Shown here one piece after another: positions 1-6,303 of a stretch of DNA of 6,805 bases. Below the pieces are notes generated by a model that saw nothing but the letters and a program-made list of their open reading frames with translations, was not told where the DNA came from and did not search any database. The DNA comes from an uncultured Clostridium sp. GTDB lineage: Bacteria; Bacillota; Clostridia; Lachnospirales; Lachnospiraceae. Location of the stretch: positions 1 to 6,805 of the forward strand of contig CANRXD010000088.1 of NCBI GenBank assembly GCA_947643685.1, in the 5' to 3' direction. Position numbers and translations under genes: made by a program. Numbering within the stretch: position 1 is the first letter of the stretch; each line of letters begins with the position of its first letter.

Positions 1-297
1 GTTATGATTTTCGGAATGCACATCAGCCCCTATGAAAAGGGGAATATTTTCAATAAGGATCCGCTGCGGGAGAGAAAGCTTTTGATGCACCGCTATGAAA
101 TCAATAAATTGAAGGGAAAAATCCAGGAAAAGGGATATACCCTGGTACCGCTGCAGGTGTATTTTAAAGGCAGTCTTGTGAAGGTGGAAATCGGCCTGGC
201 AAGAGGTAAAAAACTTTATGACAAGCGGGCAGATATTGCGAAGAAGGACCAGAGAAGAGAGCTGGAGAAGGACTTTAAGGTGAAAAATCTTTACTAA
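1..297 (+). CDS. smpB: SsrA-binding protein SmpB, 3' part (5' end outside window)
   Basis: The frame is open from base 1 and ends at TAA 295-297, giving the last 98 residues of a protein normally about 155 aa long. SmpB is a small basic OB-fold protein that binds the tRNA-like domain of tmRNA and delivers it to ribosomes stalled without a stop codon. Visible family signatures are [20 protein letters not shown], the strand segment [26 protein letters not shown], and the basic C-terminal tail [19 protein letters not shown] that occupies the empty mRNA channel. The true start lies upstream, so the ATG at 4 is internal. Its partner RNA ssrA follows about 110 bases downstream on the same strand, the usual arrangement in Firmicutes. 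No terminator is visible between the smpB stop and the ssrA promoter. Confidence 0.97.
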   Translation, partial: VMIFGMHISPYEKGNIFNKDPLRERKLLMHRYEINKLKGKIQEKGYTLVPLQVYFKGSLVKVEIGLARGKKLYDKRADIAKKDQRRELEKDFKVKNLY

Positions 298-327
298 AAA
301 CTGTAAAGAAAAAGTAAGGCCGTTTCC

Positions 328-356
328 TTGACTTTTGCGGCGGGAAATGATAAGAT
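328..356 (+). promoter_or_regulatory. Sigma-A-type promoter of ssrA
   Basis: The -35 box is TTGACT (328-333), the spacer is 17 bases, and the -10 box is TAAGAT (351-356). A TG dinucleotide at 348-349 gives an extended -10 (TGA-TAAGAT). Transcription would start near 363, so a leader of about 44 bases precedes the mature tmRNA 5' end at 407. That leader would be removed by RNase P, as is usual for tmRNA. The box sits 30 bases after the smpB stop, so ssrA can be transcribed independently of smpB. Confidence 0.75.
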
Positions 357-406
357 GCTATCAGTTCCCATGGAGGGATAAAAGCTCCGTTTGCGGGCGC
401 CAGTAA

Positions 407-746
407 GGGCTTGTACTGGTTTCGACGGGGGCTATGAAGCTGGTGAAGCTATCCGCATGCAATGCGTTAAATGGCAAACCTAAATATAAACGCTAACGAC
501 GAATTAGCATACGCAGCTTAATTTAGCTGCTGTCGGCCTTGCGGCACCTGCACTGTAAGTAACCGGCATCATTAAATGCAGGAAACGACGTGTACTAAGC
601 TTTGCGTACATGGGCGTAAAATGAAGCTACCAAACATGTCAGGATGTCTGTTTCCGGATATGGGAGGGAAATTCAAATAGCAGACTATGATAGTAGAAGA
701 ACAGGGGATTGGTTTTCGGACAGGGGTTCGATTCCCCTCAGGTCCA
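407..746 (+). ncRNA. ssrA: Transfer-messenger RNA (tmRNA)
   Basis: This RNA acts as both tRNA-Ala and mRNA in ribosome rescue. The 5' tRNA-like half starts GGGCTTG and carries the conserved TTCGACGGGG. The 3' half carries a T arm with stem AGGGG/CCCCT and loop TTCGATT (722-738), followed by CAGGTCC. GGGCTTG pairs with CAGGTCC over 7 bp including two G-U pairs, which fixes both ends. Base 746 is the A discriminator. CCA is not encoded and must be added after transcription. The short tag reading frame (492-521) and its helix, GCAGCT/AGCTGC around the tag stop, lie in the middle. A-rich single-stranded sequence before the tag is typical. Boundaries come from pairing by eye and could be off by a base. 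Confidence 0.95.
492..521 (+). other. tmRNA proteolysis-tag reading frame (ANDELAYAA)
   Basis: The codons GCT AAC GAC GAA TTA GCA TAC GCA GCT TAA encode ANDELAYAA; the alanine charged on tmRNA would precede this in the finished tag. The resume codon is placed at GCT 492 because it follows an A-rich stretch ending AAAC, as in clostridial tmRNAs. An in-frame GCA at 474 is an alternative that would add ANLNIN in front without changing the C-terminus. The tag ends AYAA, whereas the widely known tag ends are ALAA or similar. Confidence 0.8.
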
Positions 747-749
747 TTT

Positions 750-790
750 AAAGGGAAATCTTAAGAAATTGAGATTTCCCTTTATTTATG
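750..790 (+). terminator. Intrinsic terminator of ssrA
   Basis: A 12-bp perfect stem (AAAGGGAAATCT, 750-761, with AGATTTCCCTTT, 772-783) extends inward by TAA/TTG to a GAAA tetraloop at 765-768. The T-rich tail TTTATTTAT follows. It lies only 3 bases after the mature tmRNA 3' end, so little trimming is needed before CCA addition. Confidence 0.85.
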
Positions 791-854
791 AGGGTTTCCG
801 GGAATTAAATCCCATCTGCATGCATCTTGGACGTTGCATAGTTCCTGATAAAGT

Positions 855-900
855 GAGGGTATCACTCCATCATCTCACCGGATGATTTTGTGATACCCTC
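855..900. repeat. Two-part hairpin in the convergent ssrA/mcp spacer, possible mcp terminator
   Basis: The arms GAGGGTATCAC (855-865) and GTGATACCCTC (890-900) pair perfectly over 11 bp. Inside, ATCATC (869-874) pairs with GATGAT (881-886) over 6 bp around the loop TCACCG, separated by a 3x3 internal loop. It lies about 55 bases past the mcp stop in the mcp reading direction and is the only strong structure there. It could halt mcp transcription, but neither side has a clear T run; the minus side continues ACTTTATCAGG. No flanking direct repeat is visible. The rest of 791-954 shows only a 6-bp hairpin GGACAA/TTGTCC (910-928) and no convincing reading frame. Confidence 0.45.
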
Positions 901-954
901 TGCCTGCAGGGACAAGCCCCGTTTGTCCTGTGCTGATAAAAGAGAGACCGTCGA

Positions 955-2928
955 TTAATCAGAAGCCAGAGTGAACTTAGCCACCAGCTGTTTCAGACTG
1001 TTGGCCTCAGCTGACAGTTCTTCACTGGCGGCAGCGCTCTCTTCGGAGGTAGCGCTGTTGGTCTGTACTACGGAGGATATCTGGTTGATACCTTCGGTAA
1101 CCTGAGCAAGGGAGATAGTCTGGTTCTTCACAGCCTCCACTACCACATCCATCTGAGTGGATACGTTGCCTGCCAGCTGACTTGTCTGTTCCAGGGATGC
1201 GGTAACCCGATTCACTGCCTCGCTGCCTTCCGAGACAGAAACGATGGAGCTTCCGATCAGCTCTTTGGTGGCTTTGGCGGCCTCATCAGATTTGGCGGCC
1301 AGGTTGCGTACCTCGTCAGCCACTACCGCGAAGCCCTTTCCGGCGGAACCTGCCCGGGCGGCCTCCACGGCGGCGTTCAGAGCCAGAATATTTGTCTGGA
1401 ACGCAATATCCTCAATGGCAGCAATGATTTTAGAAATCTCCTCAGAAGAGCTGGATATATGCTTCATGGCCGCATTCAGTTCCTCAACGTGTTCCACGCT
1501 GATGCCAAGCTGAGCACCGGCCAGGCCCACAAACCGGCCCGCCTCCTCCGCAGCTGCCGAGGTTTTTTGTGCGTTGGCGGAGATATCATTGATAGTGGCC
1601 GCAAGCTCTTCGATGGAGCTGGCCTGTTCCATAGAACCCTGACTCAGCGTCTGGGCCCCGGTGGATACCTGATCGCTGGCGGCAGATACCTGCCCGGCGG
1701 AAGAATCAATCTGTTTTATGGTGCCGCTGAGCTCTACTTTCAGAGTACGCATGGACAACAGGATGTTTTGGAAGCCGCCGACATAGGCATCCCGGTGAGG
1801 AGACTGGATATCAAAGTTTTTGTTAGCCATCTCGTTAAGCAGATAACTGATGTCGGCAATGATGGTGTTCAGGCTTGTTACCATGGCCGCGGTAGAGCGG
1901 GTCAGTTCCGCCGTCTCATCCTGACCGGTGGCCATGGGGACGGGAGATTCCAGATCGCCCTCTACCAGCAGTTTCATCCGCTTGGCACAGGCCTGCATGG
2001 GTTCGCTGATGTTTCCGGACAGCTTAACGGCCACCACAATGGATGCTATGATAGAAATTGCGATCACCAGCATACTGATAAAGATGCTAAAATATGTATC
2101 CGACAGATAGTTCGACTTGGGCGCTTCCACGGCCAGGCTCCAGCCATCAGTTCCGTTTACAGGGGCATAGGCCAGGAACCTGGGCCCGTCCTCTGCTTTG
2201 ACAGAACCGAAGCCGTTCCTTCCCTGACGCATGGCTGTATGAAGGGCGGCCCGGCTTTTCAGGGCGGAATTGCCTGAGGCCCCCCGCTCGATGTTCTGGG
2301 TAGTGATGGTGTCCAGCGTAATATCAGCAATGGTGTCGCCGGATTTGTTGATCATGTAAGACCGGCAGTTGTCTCCGATTTGGATGGAGGAAACAATATC
2401 ATTCAGGAAGGTCTCCTGGGGAATGAAATAGACCACGCCTACAATATCGCTCCCATAGCTTCCATCCCTGTAAAGCGGCGCGGCCACCATGATGGACAGC
2501 TCTCCCGTAATTTTACTGATCAGCGGCTCGGACACATAGACATTGCCCTCCATTGCCTGTTTCACATATTCCCGGTCTGAGTAGTCGTTACCATCAAAAA
2601 TGCTGTAACCGTCTGCGCCGACAATGTTGCCCCGCTGGAAACCGTGCATGGCCACACGCTCGTCAATGATGGCGCGCTTTTCTTCCAGCGGCACATTGTT
2701 ATCAGACAGCTGTGGGATGCAGCCGGTGTCCATGGCCACATTCTTGTAAGCGGCCAGTTCCTGTTCAACGTGCTGAGCGGCCAGAACTGCTGTTTCGCTC
2801 ATCATCTGGTTCACGGTGGCGATCGTGCTACGATAGTTCAGGGCGCTGCTGGCCACCCCTACCGCGATCAATGCGGTTAAAACGGTTGCCATCAGACATA
2901 TTGTGATTTTTTTACGAATGCTTTTCAT
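955..2928 (-). CDS. Methyl-accepting chemotaxis protein with dCache sensor domain
   Basis: A complete 657-aa transmembrane chemoreceptor. It senses an extracellular ligand and controls CheA kinase through CheW, and so flagellar switching. Domain order: basic start MKSIRKK; TM1 about 8-30; extracellular sensor about 31-277; TM2 about 278-303; HAMP about 304-357; a second HAMP-like connector 358-408; then the cytoplasmic coiled-coil signalling domain to the end. Residues 105-152 have the dCache_1 look (DG...[12 protein letters not shown]...[11 protein letters not shown]...APLY). The hairpin tip [20 protein letters not shown] is at 508-527, followed by [14 protein letters not shown]. Glu/Gln-rich helices near 433-445 and 623-642 are likely methylation regions. 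There is no C-terminal NWETF-like docking peptide. The ATG at 2928 is preceded by AGGTGA with 7-base spacing. The ligand cannot be read from the sequence. Antisense open frames inside are shadows. Confidence 0.97.
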   Translation of the reverse strand: MKSIRKKITICLMATVLTALIAVGVASSALNYRSTIATVNQMMSETAVLAAQHVEQELAAYKNVAMDTGCIPQLSDNNVPLEEKRAIIDERVAMHGFQRGNIVGADGYSIFDGNDYSDREYVKQAMEGNVYVSEPLISKITGELSIMVAAPLYRDGSYGSDIVGVVYFIPQETFLNDIVSSIQIGDNCRSYMINKSGDTIADITLDTITTQNIERGASGNSALKSRAALHTAMRQGRNGFGSVKAEDGPRFLAYAPVNGTDGWSLAVEAPKSNYLSDTYFSIFISMLVIAISIIASIVVAVKLSGNISEPMQACAKRMKLLVEGDLESPVPMATGQDETAELTRSTAAMVTSLNTIIADISYLLNEMANKNFDIQSPHRDAYVGGFQNILLSMRTLKVELSGTIKQIDSSAGQVSAASDQVSTGAQTLSQGSMEQASSIEELAATINDISANAQKTSAAAEEAGRFVGLAGAQLGISVEHVEELNAAMKHISSSSEEISKIIAAIEDIAFQTNILALNAAVEAARAGSAGKGFAVVADEVRNLAAKSDEAAKATKELIGSSIVSVSEGSEAVNRVTASLEQTSQLAGNVSTQMDVVVEAVKNQTISLAQVTEGINQISSVVQTNSATSEESAAASEELSAEANSLKQLVAKFTLASD

Positions 2929-2934
2929 CTCTTT

Positions 2935-2940
2935 TCACCT
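2935..2940 (-). promoter_or_regulatory. Ribosome binding site of the chemoreceptor gene
   Basis: On the minus strand AGGTGA lies 7 bases (from AGGTG) before the ATG at 2928. It fixes the start directly ahead of the basic MKSIRKK and TM1. Confidence 0.8.
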
Positions 2941-2990
2941 CAATAATGTTTGTGCCGAAGCCGTAGTTCTCCTCATGGGAGCTTATGTCC

Positions 2991-3020
2991 ATTATAGGAC
3001 TTTAAAAATTGACCTGTCAA
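2991..3020 (-). promoter_or_regulatory. Consensus sigma-A promoter of the chemoreceptor gene
   Basis: On the minus strand the -35 is TTGACA (3020-3015) and the -10 is TATAAT (2996-2991), both perfect, with an 18-base spacer. The start would be near 2984, giving a leader of about 55 bases. The -35 is the first half of TTGAC-AG-GTCAA (3009-3020), a perfect 5-2-5 inverted repeat that could be an operator. The motility sigma factor often used for chemoreceptors (TAAA...GCCGATAA type) is not evident here, which suggests housekeeping control. Confidence 0.8.
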
Positions 3021-3037
3021 TAGATTTTCTTCATATT

Positions 3038-3162
3038 TTACCGGGGTTTTCCTTCTTCCCTCTCTTTTACCATCTGCCAGATCAGAGCGTGCATCCACTC
3101 AACGGTTTCCTCTAACTTTTTGTTCTCGTCCTGTAAATCTGTTTATCCTTTTCAGCTATCAT
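3038..3162 (-). pseudogene. Frameshifted small coiled-coil protein gene
   Basis: On the minus strand an ATG at 3162 begins MIAEKDKQ, then a shift of -1 near 3137-3141 is needed to continue DLQDENKKLEETVEWMHAL and IWQMVKEREEGKPR to TAA at 3040-3038. The unshifted frame stops after 16 residues. The downstream frame has TAA two codons before the join and no start. The joined product would be about 41 residues, charged, with heptad-like spacing (coiled coil) and a Trp-rich WMHALIW centre. It has its own promoter (3197-3225) and a GGGAGG Shine-Dalgarno (3178-3173, 10 bases from ATG), so it was probably once an expressed gene. The current CAGATTTACAG could have arisen by a 7-base deletion between short GATT repeats. 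I cannot name the family. Alternatives are a chance open frame or a sequencing error. Confidence 0.55.
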
Positions 3163-3196
3163 ACTGCCTGTTCCTCCCGAAAAATACTTCATATTC

Positions 3197-3225
3197 AGTA
3201 TATCATTTTGCGTAAGCCATGTAAA
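3197..3225 (-). promoter_or_regulatory. Promoter of the broken small gene
   Basis: On the minus strand TTTACA (3225-3220), a 17-base spacer and TATACT (3202-3197), with TGA directly before TATACT making an extended -10. The start would be near 3190, about 28 bases before the ATG at 3162. Read-through would also run toward mcp on the same strand. Confidence 0.6.
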
Positions 3226-3254
3226 GCAAAAGGAGACAGAAGACGAAAACAGTG

Positions 3255-3323
3255 GTAACAGTTCAGCCATGCATCTTCTTGTCCGCGGTACGCGGGCAAG
3301 AAGATGCATGGCTGAACTGTTAC
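3255..3323. mobile_element. 69-bp palindromic mobile element, copy 1 (intact)
   Basis: Two perfect 27-bp arms (3255-3281 and 3297-3323), starting GTAACAGTTCAGCC and ending in its complement, flank a 15-base centre. In the centre CCGCG pairs with CGCGG around the loop GTA, with one T-G pair, so the whole element folds into a hairpin of about 33 bp with a 3-base loop. It is bracketed exactly by AAACAGTG at 3247-3254 and AAACAGTG at 3324-3331, an 8-bp direct repeat expected of transposition. No transposase is encoded, so it is non-autonomous. GTAA ends and 8-bp duplications are the pattern of the IS66 family; assignment to that family is inference. It lies between the promoters of the broken small gene and the MATE gene. 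Neither side has a T run, so it is not a typical terminator. Confidence 0.85.
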
Positions 3324-3332
3324 AAACAGTGA

Positions 3333-3361
3333 TTGATTCATGCCGGAATCTGAGATATAAT
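3333..3361 (+). promoter_or_regulatory. Sigma-A promoter of the MATE/AEC transcription unit
   Basis: TTGATT (3333-3338), a 17-base spacer and a perfect TATAAT (3356-3361). Transcription would start near 3368, about 45 bases before the MATE ATG. The -35 begins two bases after the right direct repeat of the palindromic element ends at 3331. The element therefore replaced everything upstream of this promoter. Confidence 0.75.
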
Positions 3362-3412
3362 GTCGGAAGACAGAATGAATGCTGAGTGGTGCAGACAGGG
3401 AGAGGTTTTTGT

Positions 3413-4807
3413 ATGGCGGCGGTGAAAAATGACTTTTCAAAGGGCAGTGTGACAGGGAATATTATGAGTCTGGCAGTTCCCATGACCATGGCCCAGCTGA
3501 TACATGTTTTATATAATGTGGTGGATCGGATTTATATCGGATACATTCCGGAACACGCCACGCTTTCTTTAACAGGTCTTGGAGTCTGCCTCCCGGTTAT
3601 TGCCATTGTCATTGCTTTTGCCAACCTGTTTGGTATGGGCGGAGCGCCTCTGTGTTCCATCGAGCGGGGACGCGGAAACGAAAAGGAAGCGGAAGCCATC
3701 ATGGGAAATTCTTTTACGATGATGATTCTTTTTGGAATCCTCCTGACGGTGTCCGGAGTCCTCTTCCGGCGCCCGCTTCTCTACATGTTTGGCGCCAGCG
3801 ATGTGACATACCCTTATGCCAGCTCTTATATGACCATTTATCTTTTTGGCAGTGTGTTTGTGATGACCGGATTGGGGATGAATACCTTTATTAATTCCCA
3901 GGGCTTCGGCCGGGTAGGAATGATGACAGTGCTTCTGGGGGCGGTTATCAATATTATCCTGGATCCCATTTTTATTTTTGGCCTCCACATGGATGTGCAG
4001 GGCGCGGCTCTGGCCACAGTTCTGTCCCAGTTTGCTTCGGCGGCCTGGATTTTAAAGTTTCTGACCGGAAGTAAGGCTATTTTACGCTTAAAGAGAGAGA
4101 ATATGGGACTAAAAGCTTCCCGGGTGAAAAAGATCGTTTCCATGGGAATGTCCAGTTTCATGGCCGGATTTACCAACAGTCTGGTGGCAGTGGCATGCAA
4201 TGCCACGCTTCAGGCCTGGGGCGGAGACCTGTATGTGGGAGTCATGACGGTTCTCCATTCCGTTCGGGAAATTGCTGAAAACATGGTGAAGGGGCTGACA
4301 GGCGGTTCCCAGCCTGTGCTGGGCTATAATTATGGGGCGGGAGAGTATGACCGGGTGAAGCAGGCCATTAAATTTGTTTCTGCTGCCACGATCTCTTTTA
4401 CAGTTGTGGCCTGGATTCTTATTTCTGCATTTCCTGAATTTTTTATTCAAATTTTCAACCGGGATGAGGGGCTGGTGGCAGCGGCGATTCCGTCCATCCG
4501 CCTGTACTTTTTTGGATTTTTCATGATGTCTTTGCAGTTTTCCGGACAGGCCTGCTTTATAGGTCTGGGAAAGGCAAAACAGGCGGCCTTTTTCTCGGTT
4601 TTCCGGAAAGTAATCATTGTTCTGCCATTGACCTTATTACTTCCCCATGTGGCCGGGCTGGGCCCCATGGGCGTATTTCTGGCGGAGCCCGTATCTAATT
4701 TCGTGGGTGGTGCAGCCTGCTATGGAACCATGATACGGACCGTATGGCCGGAACTTGGCAGGAAAAAGGAGAAAGAGGAGAAAGAGGAGAAAGAGGAAAA
4801 AGCATGA
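3413..4807 (+). CDS. MATE family multidrug/sodium antiporter
   Basis: A 464-aa, 12-helix inner-membrane exporter of the MATE family, which couples drug or metabolite efflux to Na+ or H+ influx. Two homologous six-helix halves are visible. In the N-half, FANLFGMGGAPL (69-80) followed by SIERGRGNEKEAE, and NIILDPIFIFGLHMDVQGAA (180-199), are family signatures. In the C-half, QPVLGYNYGAGEYDRVKQA (300-318) is the matching loop. The ATG at 3413 is chosen because AGGGAGAGG (3397-3405) lies 7 bases before it; an upstream in-frame GTG at 3386 lacks this. The last 16 residues are a charged Lys/Glu tail made by a 9-bp repeat. The stop overlaps the ATG of the AEC gene (ATGA), showing translational coupling. 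It resembles clostridial MepA-like exporters; the substrate cannot be predicted. Confidence 0.93.
   Translation: MAAVKNDFSKGSVTGNIMSLAVPMTMAQLIHVLYNVVDRIYIGYIPEHATLSLTGLGVCLPVIAIVIAFANLFGMGGAPLCSIERGRGNEKEAEAIMGNSFTMMILFGILLTVSGVLFRRPLLYMFGASDVTYPYASSYMTIYLFGSVFVMTGLGMNTFINSQGFGRVGMMTVLLGAVINIILDPIFIFGLHMDVQGAALATVLSQFASAAWILKFLTGSKAILRLKRENMGLKASRVKKIVSMGMSSFMAGFTNSLVAVACNATLQAWGGDLYVGVMTVLHSVREIAENMVKGLTGGSQPVLGYNYGAGEYDRVKQAIKFVSAATISFTVVAWILISAFPEFFIQIFNRDEGLVAAAIPSIRLYFFGFFMMSLQFSGQACFIGLGKAKQAAFFSVFRKVIIVLPLTLLLPHVAGLGPMGVFLAEPVSNFVGGAACYGTMIRTVWPELGRKKEKEEKEEKEEKA
4769..4795 (+). repeat. Three tandem 9-bp units at the MATE 3' end
   Basis: GAGAAAGAG is repeated three times exactly, with partial units on both sides, encoding the EKE-rich tail. 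Because the unit is a multiple of three, copy-number change alters the tail by three residues without a frameshift. The run also supplies the purine-rich AAGAGG before the overlapping AEC start. Confidence 0.85.
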
Positions 4808-5687
4808 GTACGGTATTAATACGGGCGGCATGTTTTATCATGATTATCGTCTTTGGATATGGCTTAAAGAAAGCGGGAATTTTTGGAATGAAGGACCTTC
4901 CGGTGTTTTCCAGGCGGCTATTGTGTTTAATTTCAGCAAGATTTCCATGACGGCCTCCATGCTGTCCATTGTGGCTGTCGGTCTTCTTTGCAGTGGTTTT
5001 TTCGCAGTTGTCGGGTATGGTCTGTTTTTTAAGGGAAGCAGGGAAGAAAAGGCTTTTGGCCTCATCAATGCTTCCGGCTATAATATCGGCTGTTTTACCA
5101 TGCCCTTTGTCCAGAGCTTTCTGGGAGCCACGGGCGTAGCGGCAACCAGCCTTTTTGATGCGGGAAATGCCATGGTGTGTACAGGCGGTTCCTATGCCAT
5201 TGCTGTTTCTGTGTCAGGAAAAGGAACGGCAAAGGGCCCCGGTCAGGTCGTGAGGCAGCTTTTTATGTCGGTTCCTTTTGACTGCTATGTGATTATGACC
5301 ACCCTTGCTCTCCTTAAGATCCGGCTTCCTGGCTTTTGTATTCAGCTGGCGGAGACCATAGGAAATGCCAACAGCTTTCTTTCCCTTTTTATGATTGGAA
5401 TTGGGCTGGAAATTCATATGTCGAAGGAGCAGGCTGTGTCCGTTTGTAAAATTATCGGAACCAGGTTTATGCTTTCCATTGTGCTGGCTTTATTTTTTTA
5501 CTGGTATGCGCCTTTTGGAGAGGAGATACGAAGAACGCTGGCAATTTTAATGTTTGCTCCGGTATCGTCATTGGGCGTTCCCTATACTTCCATGATTGAC
5601 GGAGATGTCAATCTGGCCAGTGATGTAAACTCCATCTCTATTCTGGTGGGAATTGTGGGCCTGATTCTGGCAATTCTGATATTTTAG
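4804..5687 (+). pseudogene. AEC (auxin efflux carrier) family permease, frameshifted
   Basis: AEC permeases (TC 2.A.69) are usually 300-310 aa, ten-helix carriers of organic anions such as malate or malonate. From ATG 4804, after AAGAGG with 7-base spacing, the frame reads MSTVLIRAACFIMIIVFGYG and on to KKAGIFGMKDLPVFS, the normal family N-terminus, but stops at 4948-4950. The rest (AAIVFNFSKISM to the end, TAG 5685-5687) is in the -1 frame. At the join (about 4909-4914) VFS runs straight into AAIV, where the family normally has about nine more residues of the RIVLNITLP kind. A deletion of about 25 bases is therefore more likely than a single-base error. Both remaining parts look undamaged, with 36 and 258 residues, so the break appears recent. 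A start at 4755 would give an unnatural Arg/Lys repeat N-terminus and is wrong. No canonical -1 slippery heptamer is seen at the join. Confidence 0.8.
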
Positions 5688-5781
5688 CATTTATATTATG
5701 GAAGCGAAGGCCGGAGCCGTTAAAAGCATTTCTGGAAAAGGAATACCAGAAGACAATTGTGGGAGTAAAGGTGGCCGTATT

Positions 5782-6246
5782 ATGAAAATAAAAAAAGACG
5801 TGAAGCCGCAGATACAAAATCTTCCGGCACTGAAAATTAAATATACTCTGGTGGTTCCCCTTATGGGAATTGTGGATACTCTGACCATGTTAAGTTTTTA
5901 CAGGAATCCTGCCACAGACGGAAATCTTTTTGCCAAGGTGTTTTTTATTGTTTTTGCTGTGGTGGGAGCCGTGTTTGCTTATTGGGGACTGATGTGGAAG
6001 GTTACGGCAGATGGAAAGGCCATAAAGGTCTGCCCGGTCTTTTCTGCTTCCAGGACCGTCCCGCTTGGAGAATTGAAAAAAGCAGTGATATACAAAAAGA
6101 AAAAGAGAGACTCCCATATCTGTTATGTTCTGGTTGATGTCAGGGGAGAAGAAATTGTTAAAATTTATCCGATCATGAAGGAAAGCTCCGCTCTGCTGGA
6201 ACGGATAAAGCGCCTTGGTATTAAAATAGAGGAAAGAATCAGTTAG
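5782..6246 (+). CDS. Small membrane protein with PH-like cytoplasmic tail
   Basis: A 154-aa protein that I cannot assign to a named family. It has a basic N-terminus, two hydrophobic helices at about 21-39 and 51-72, and a C-terminal region 74-152. The pattern there (KVTADGKAIKV, RTVPLGELKKAVIY, beta-rich, then the helix SSALLERIKRLG) is typical of bacterial PH-like domains on small membrane proteins. The ATG at 5782 is preferred because AAAGGTGG (5767-5774) lies 7 bases before it. An in-frame ATG at 5698 has no Shine-Dalgarno and would add a polar 28-residue leader. It starts 94 bases after the AEC stop with no clear promoter between, so it may share the MATE/AEC transcript. Function unknown; the PH-like call is by pattern only. 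Confidence 0.75.
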   Translation: MKIKKDVKPQIQNLPALKIKYTLVVPLMGIVDTLTMLSFYRNPATDGNLFAKVFFIVFAVVGAVFAYWGLMWKVTADGKAIKVCPVFSASRTVPLGELKKAVIYKKKKRDSHICYVLVDVRGEEIVKIYPIMKESSALLERIKRLGIKIEERIS

Positions 6247-6250
6247 CAGA

Positions 6251-6279
6251 GAATGAAGGAAGGGATTCTGAGCATACTA
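6251..6279 (+). promoter_or_regulatory. Possible forespore sigma-G promoter of the DUF1540 gene
   Basis: GAATG (6251-6255), a 17-base spacer and CATACTA (6273-6279) fit the Bacillus subtilis sigma-G consensus (GHATR, 17-18, CATNHTA) at every defined position. The start would be near 6286, leaving a leader of about 24 bases with the strong Shine-Dalgarno. It begins 5 bases after the previous stop. No comparable sigma-A pair is obvious in this gap. Confidence 0.45.
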
Positions 6280-6297
6280 CCTTTGTAAATATGAAAA

Positions 6298-6303
6298 AGG
6301 AGG
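6298..6303 (+). promoter_or_regulatory. Perfect Shine-Dalgarno of the DUF1540 gene
   Basis: AGGAGG lies 6 bases before ATG 6310. A second in-frame ATG follows at 6313, but the spacing favours 6310. Upstream bases 6274-6284 can pair with 6296-6306 over 11 positions with one mismatch and one G-T pair, covering this site. Confidence 0.85.

Noticed and set aside
812..826. GCATGCATCTTG near the mcp end resembles an arm of the palindromic element
   Set aside because: Only about 10-11 bases match, including the self-complementary ATGCAT; there is no second arm, no GTAA end and no flanking repeat.
1459..2277. A 272-codon plus-strand open frame inside mcp
   Set aside because: It is antisense to a strongly conserved chemoreceptor, shows no family features and has no suitable ribosome site; it reflects mcp codon composition.
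3255..3323. Copy 1 palindrome as a terminator or CRISPR repeat
   Set aside because: There is no T run on either side and no regular spacing or spacers. The 8-bp duplication and inverted second copy indicate a mobile element instead.
4903..4914. Programmed -1 frameshifting to rescue the AEC protein
   Set aside because: No X-XXY-YYZ slippery heptamer or nearby strong structure is seen, and about nine family residues are missing at the join, so shifting would not restore a normal protein.
4755..5687. A continuous 310-codon frame that could be called as an intact permease
   Set aside because: Its first residues are an Arg/Lys run from the out-of-frame 9-bp repeat. The real AEC N-terminus is in the other frame from 4804, so this is the 3' part of a frameshifted gene.
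5698..5781. Upstream ATG for the PH-like membrane protein gene
   Set aside because: No Shine-Dalgarno precedes 5698, while AAAGGTGG lies 7 bases before 5782, and the extension is not typical before a membrane segment.
5699..5785. A plus-strand frame reading KRRPEPLKAFLEKEYQK and ending in TGA that overlaps the ATG at 5782
   Set aside because: The peptide looks plausible and the ATGA overlap is suggestive, but the frame contains no start codon after its last upstream stop near 5625. It is short and could be chance or a gene remnant.
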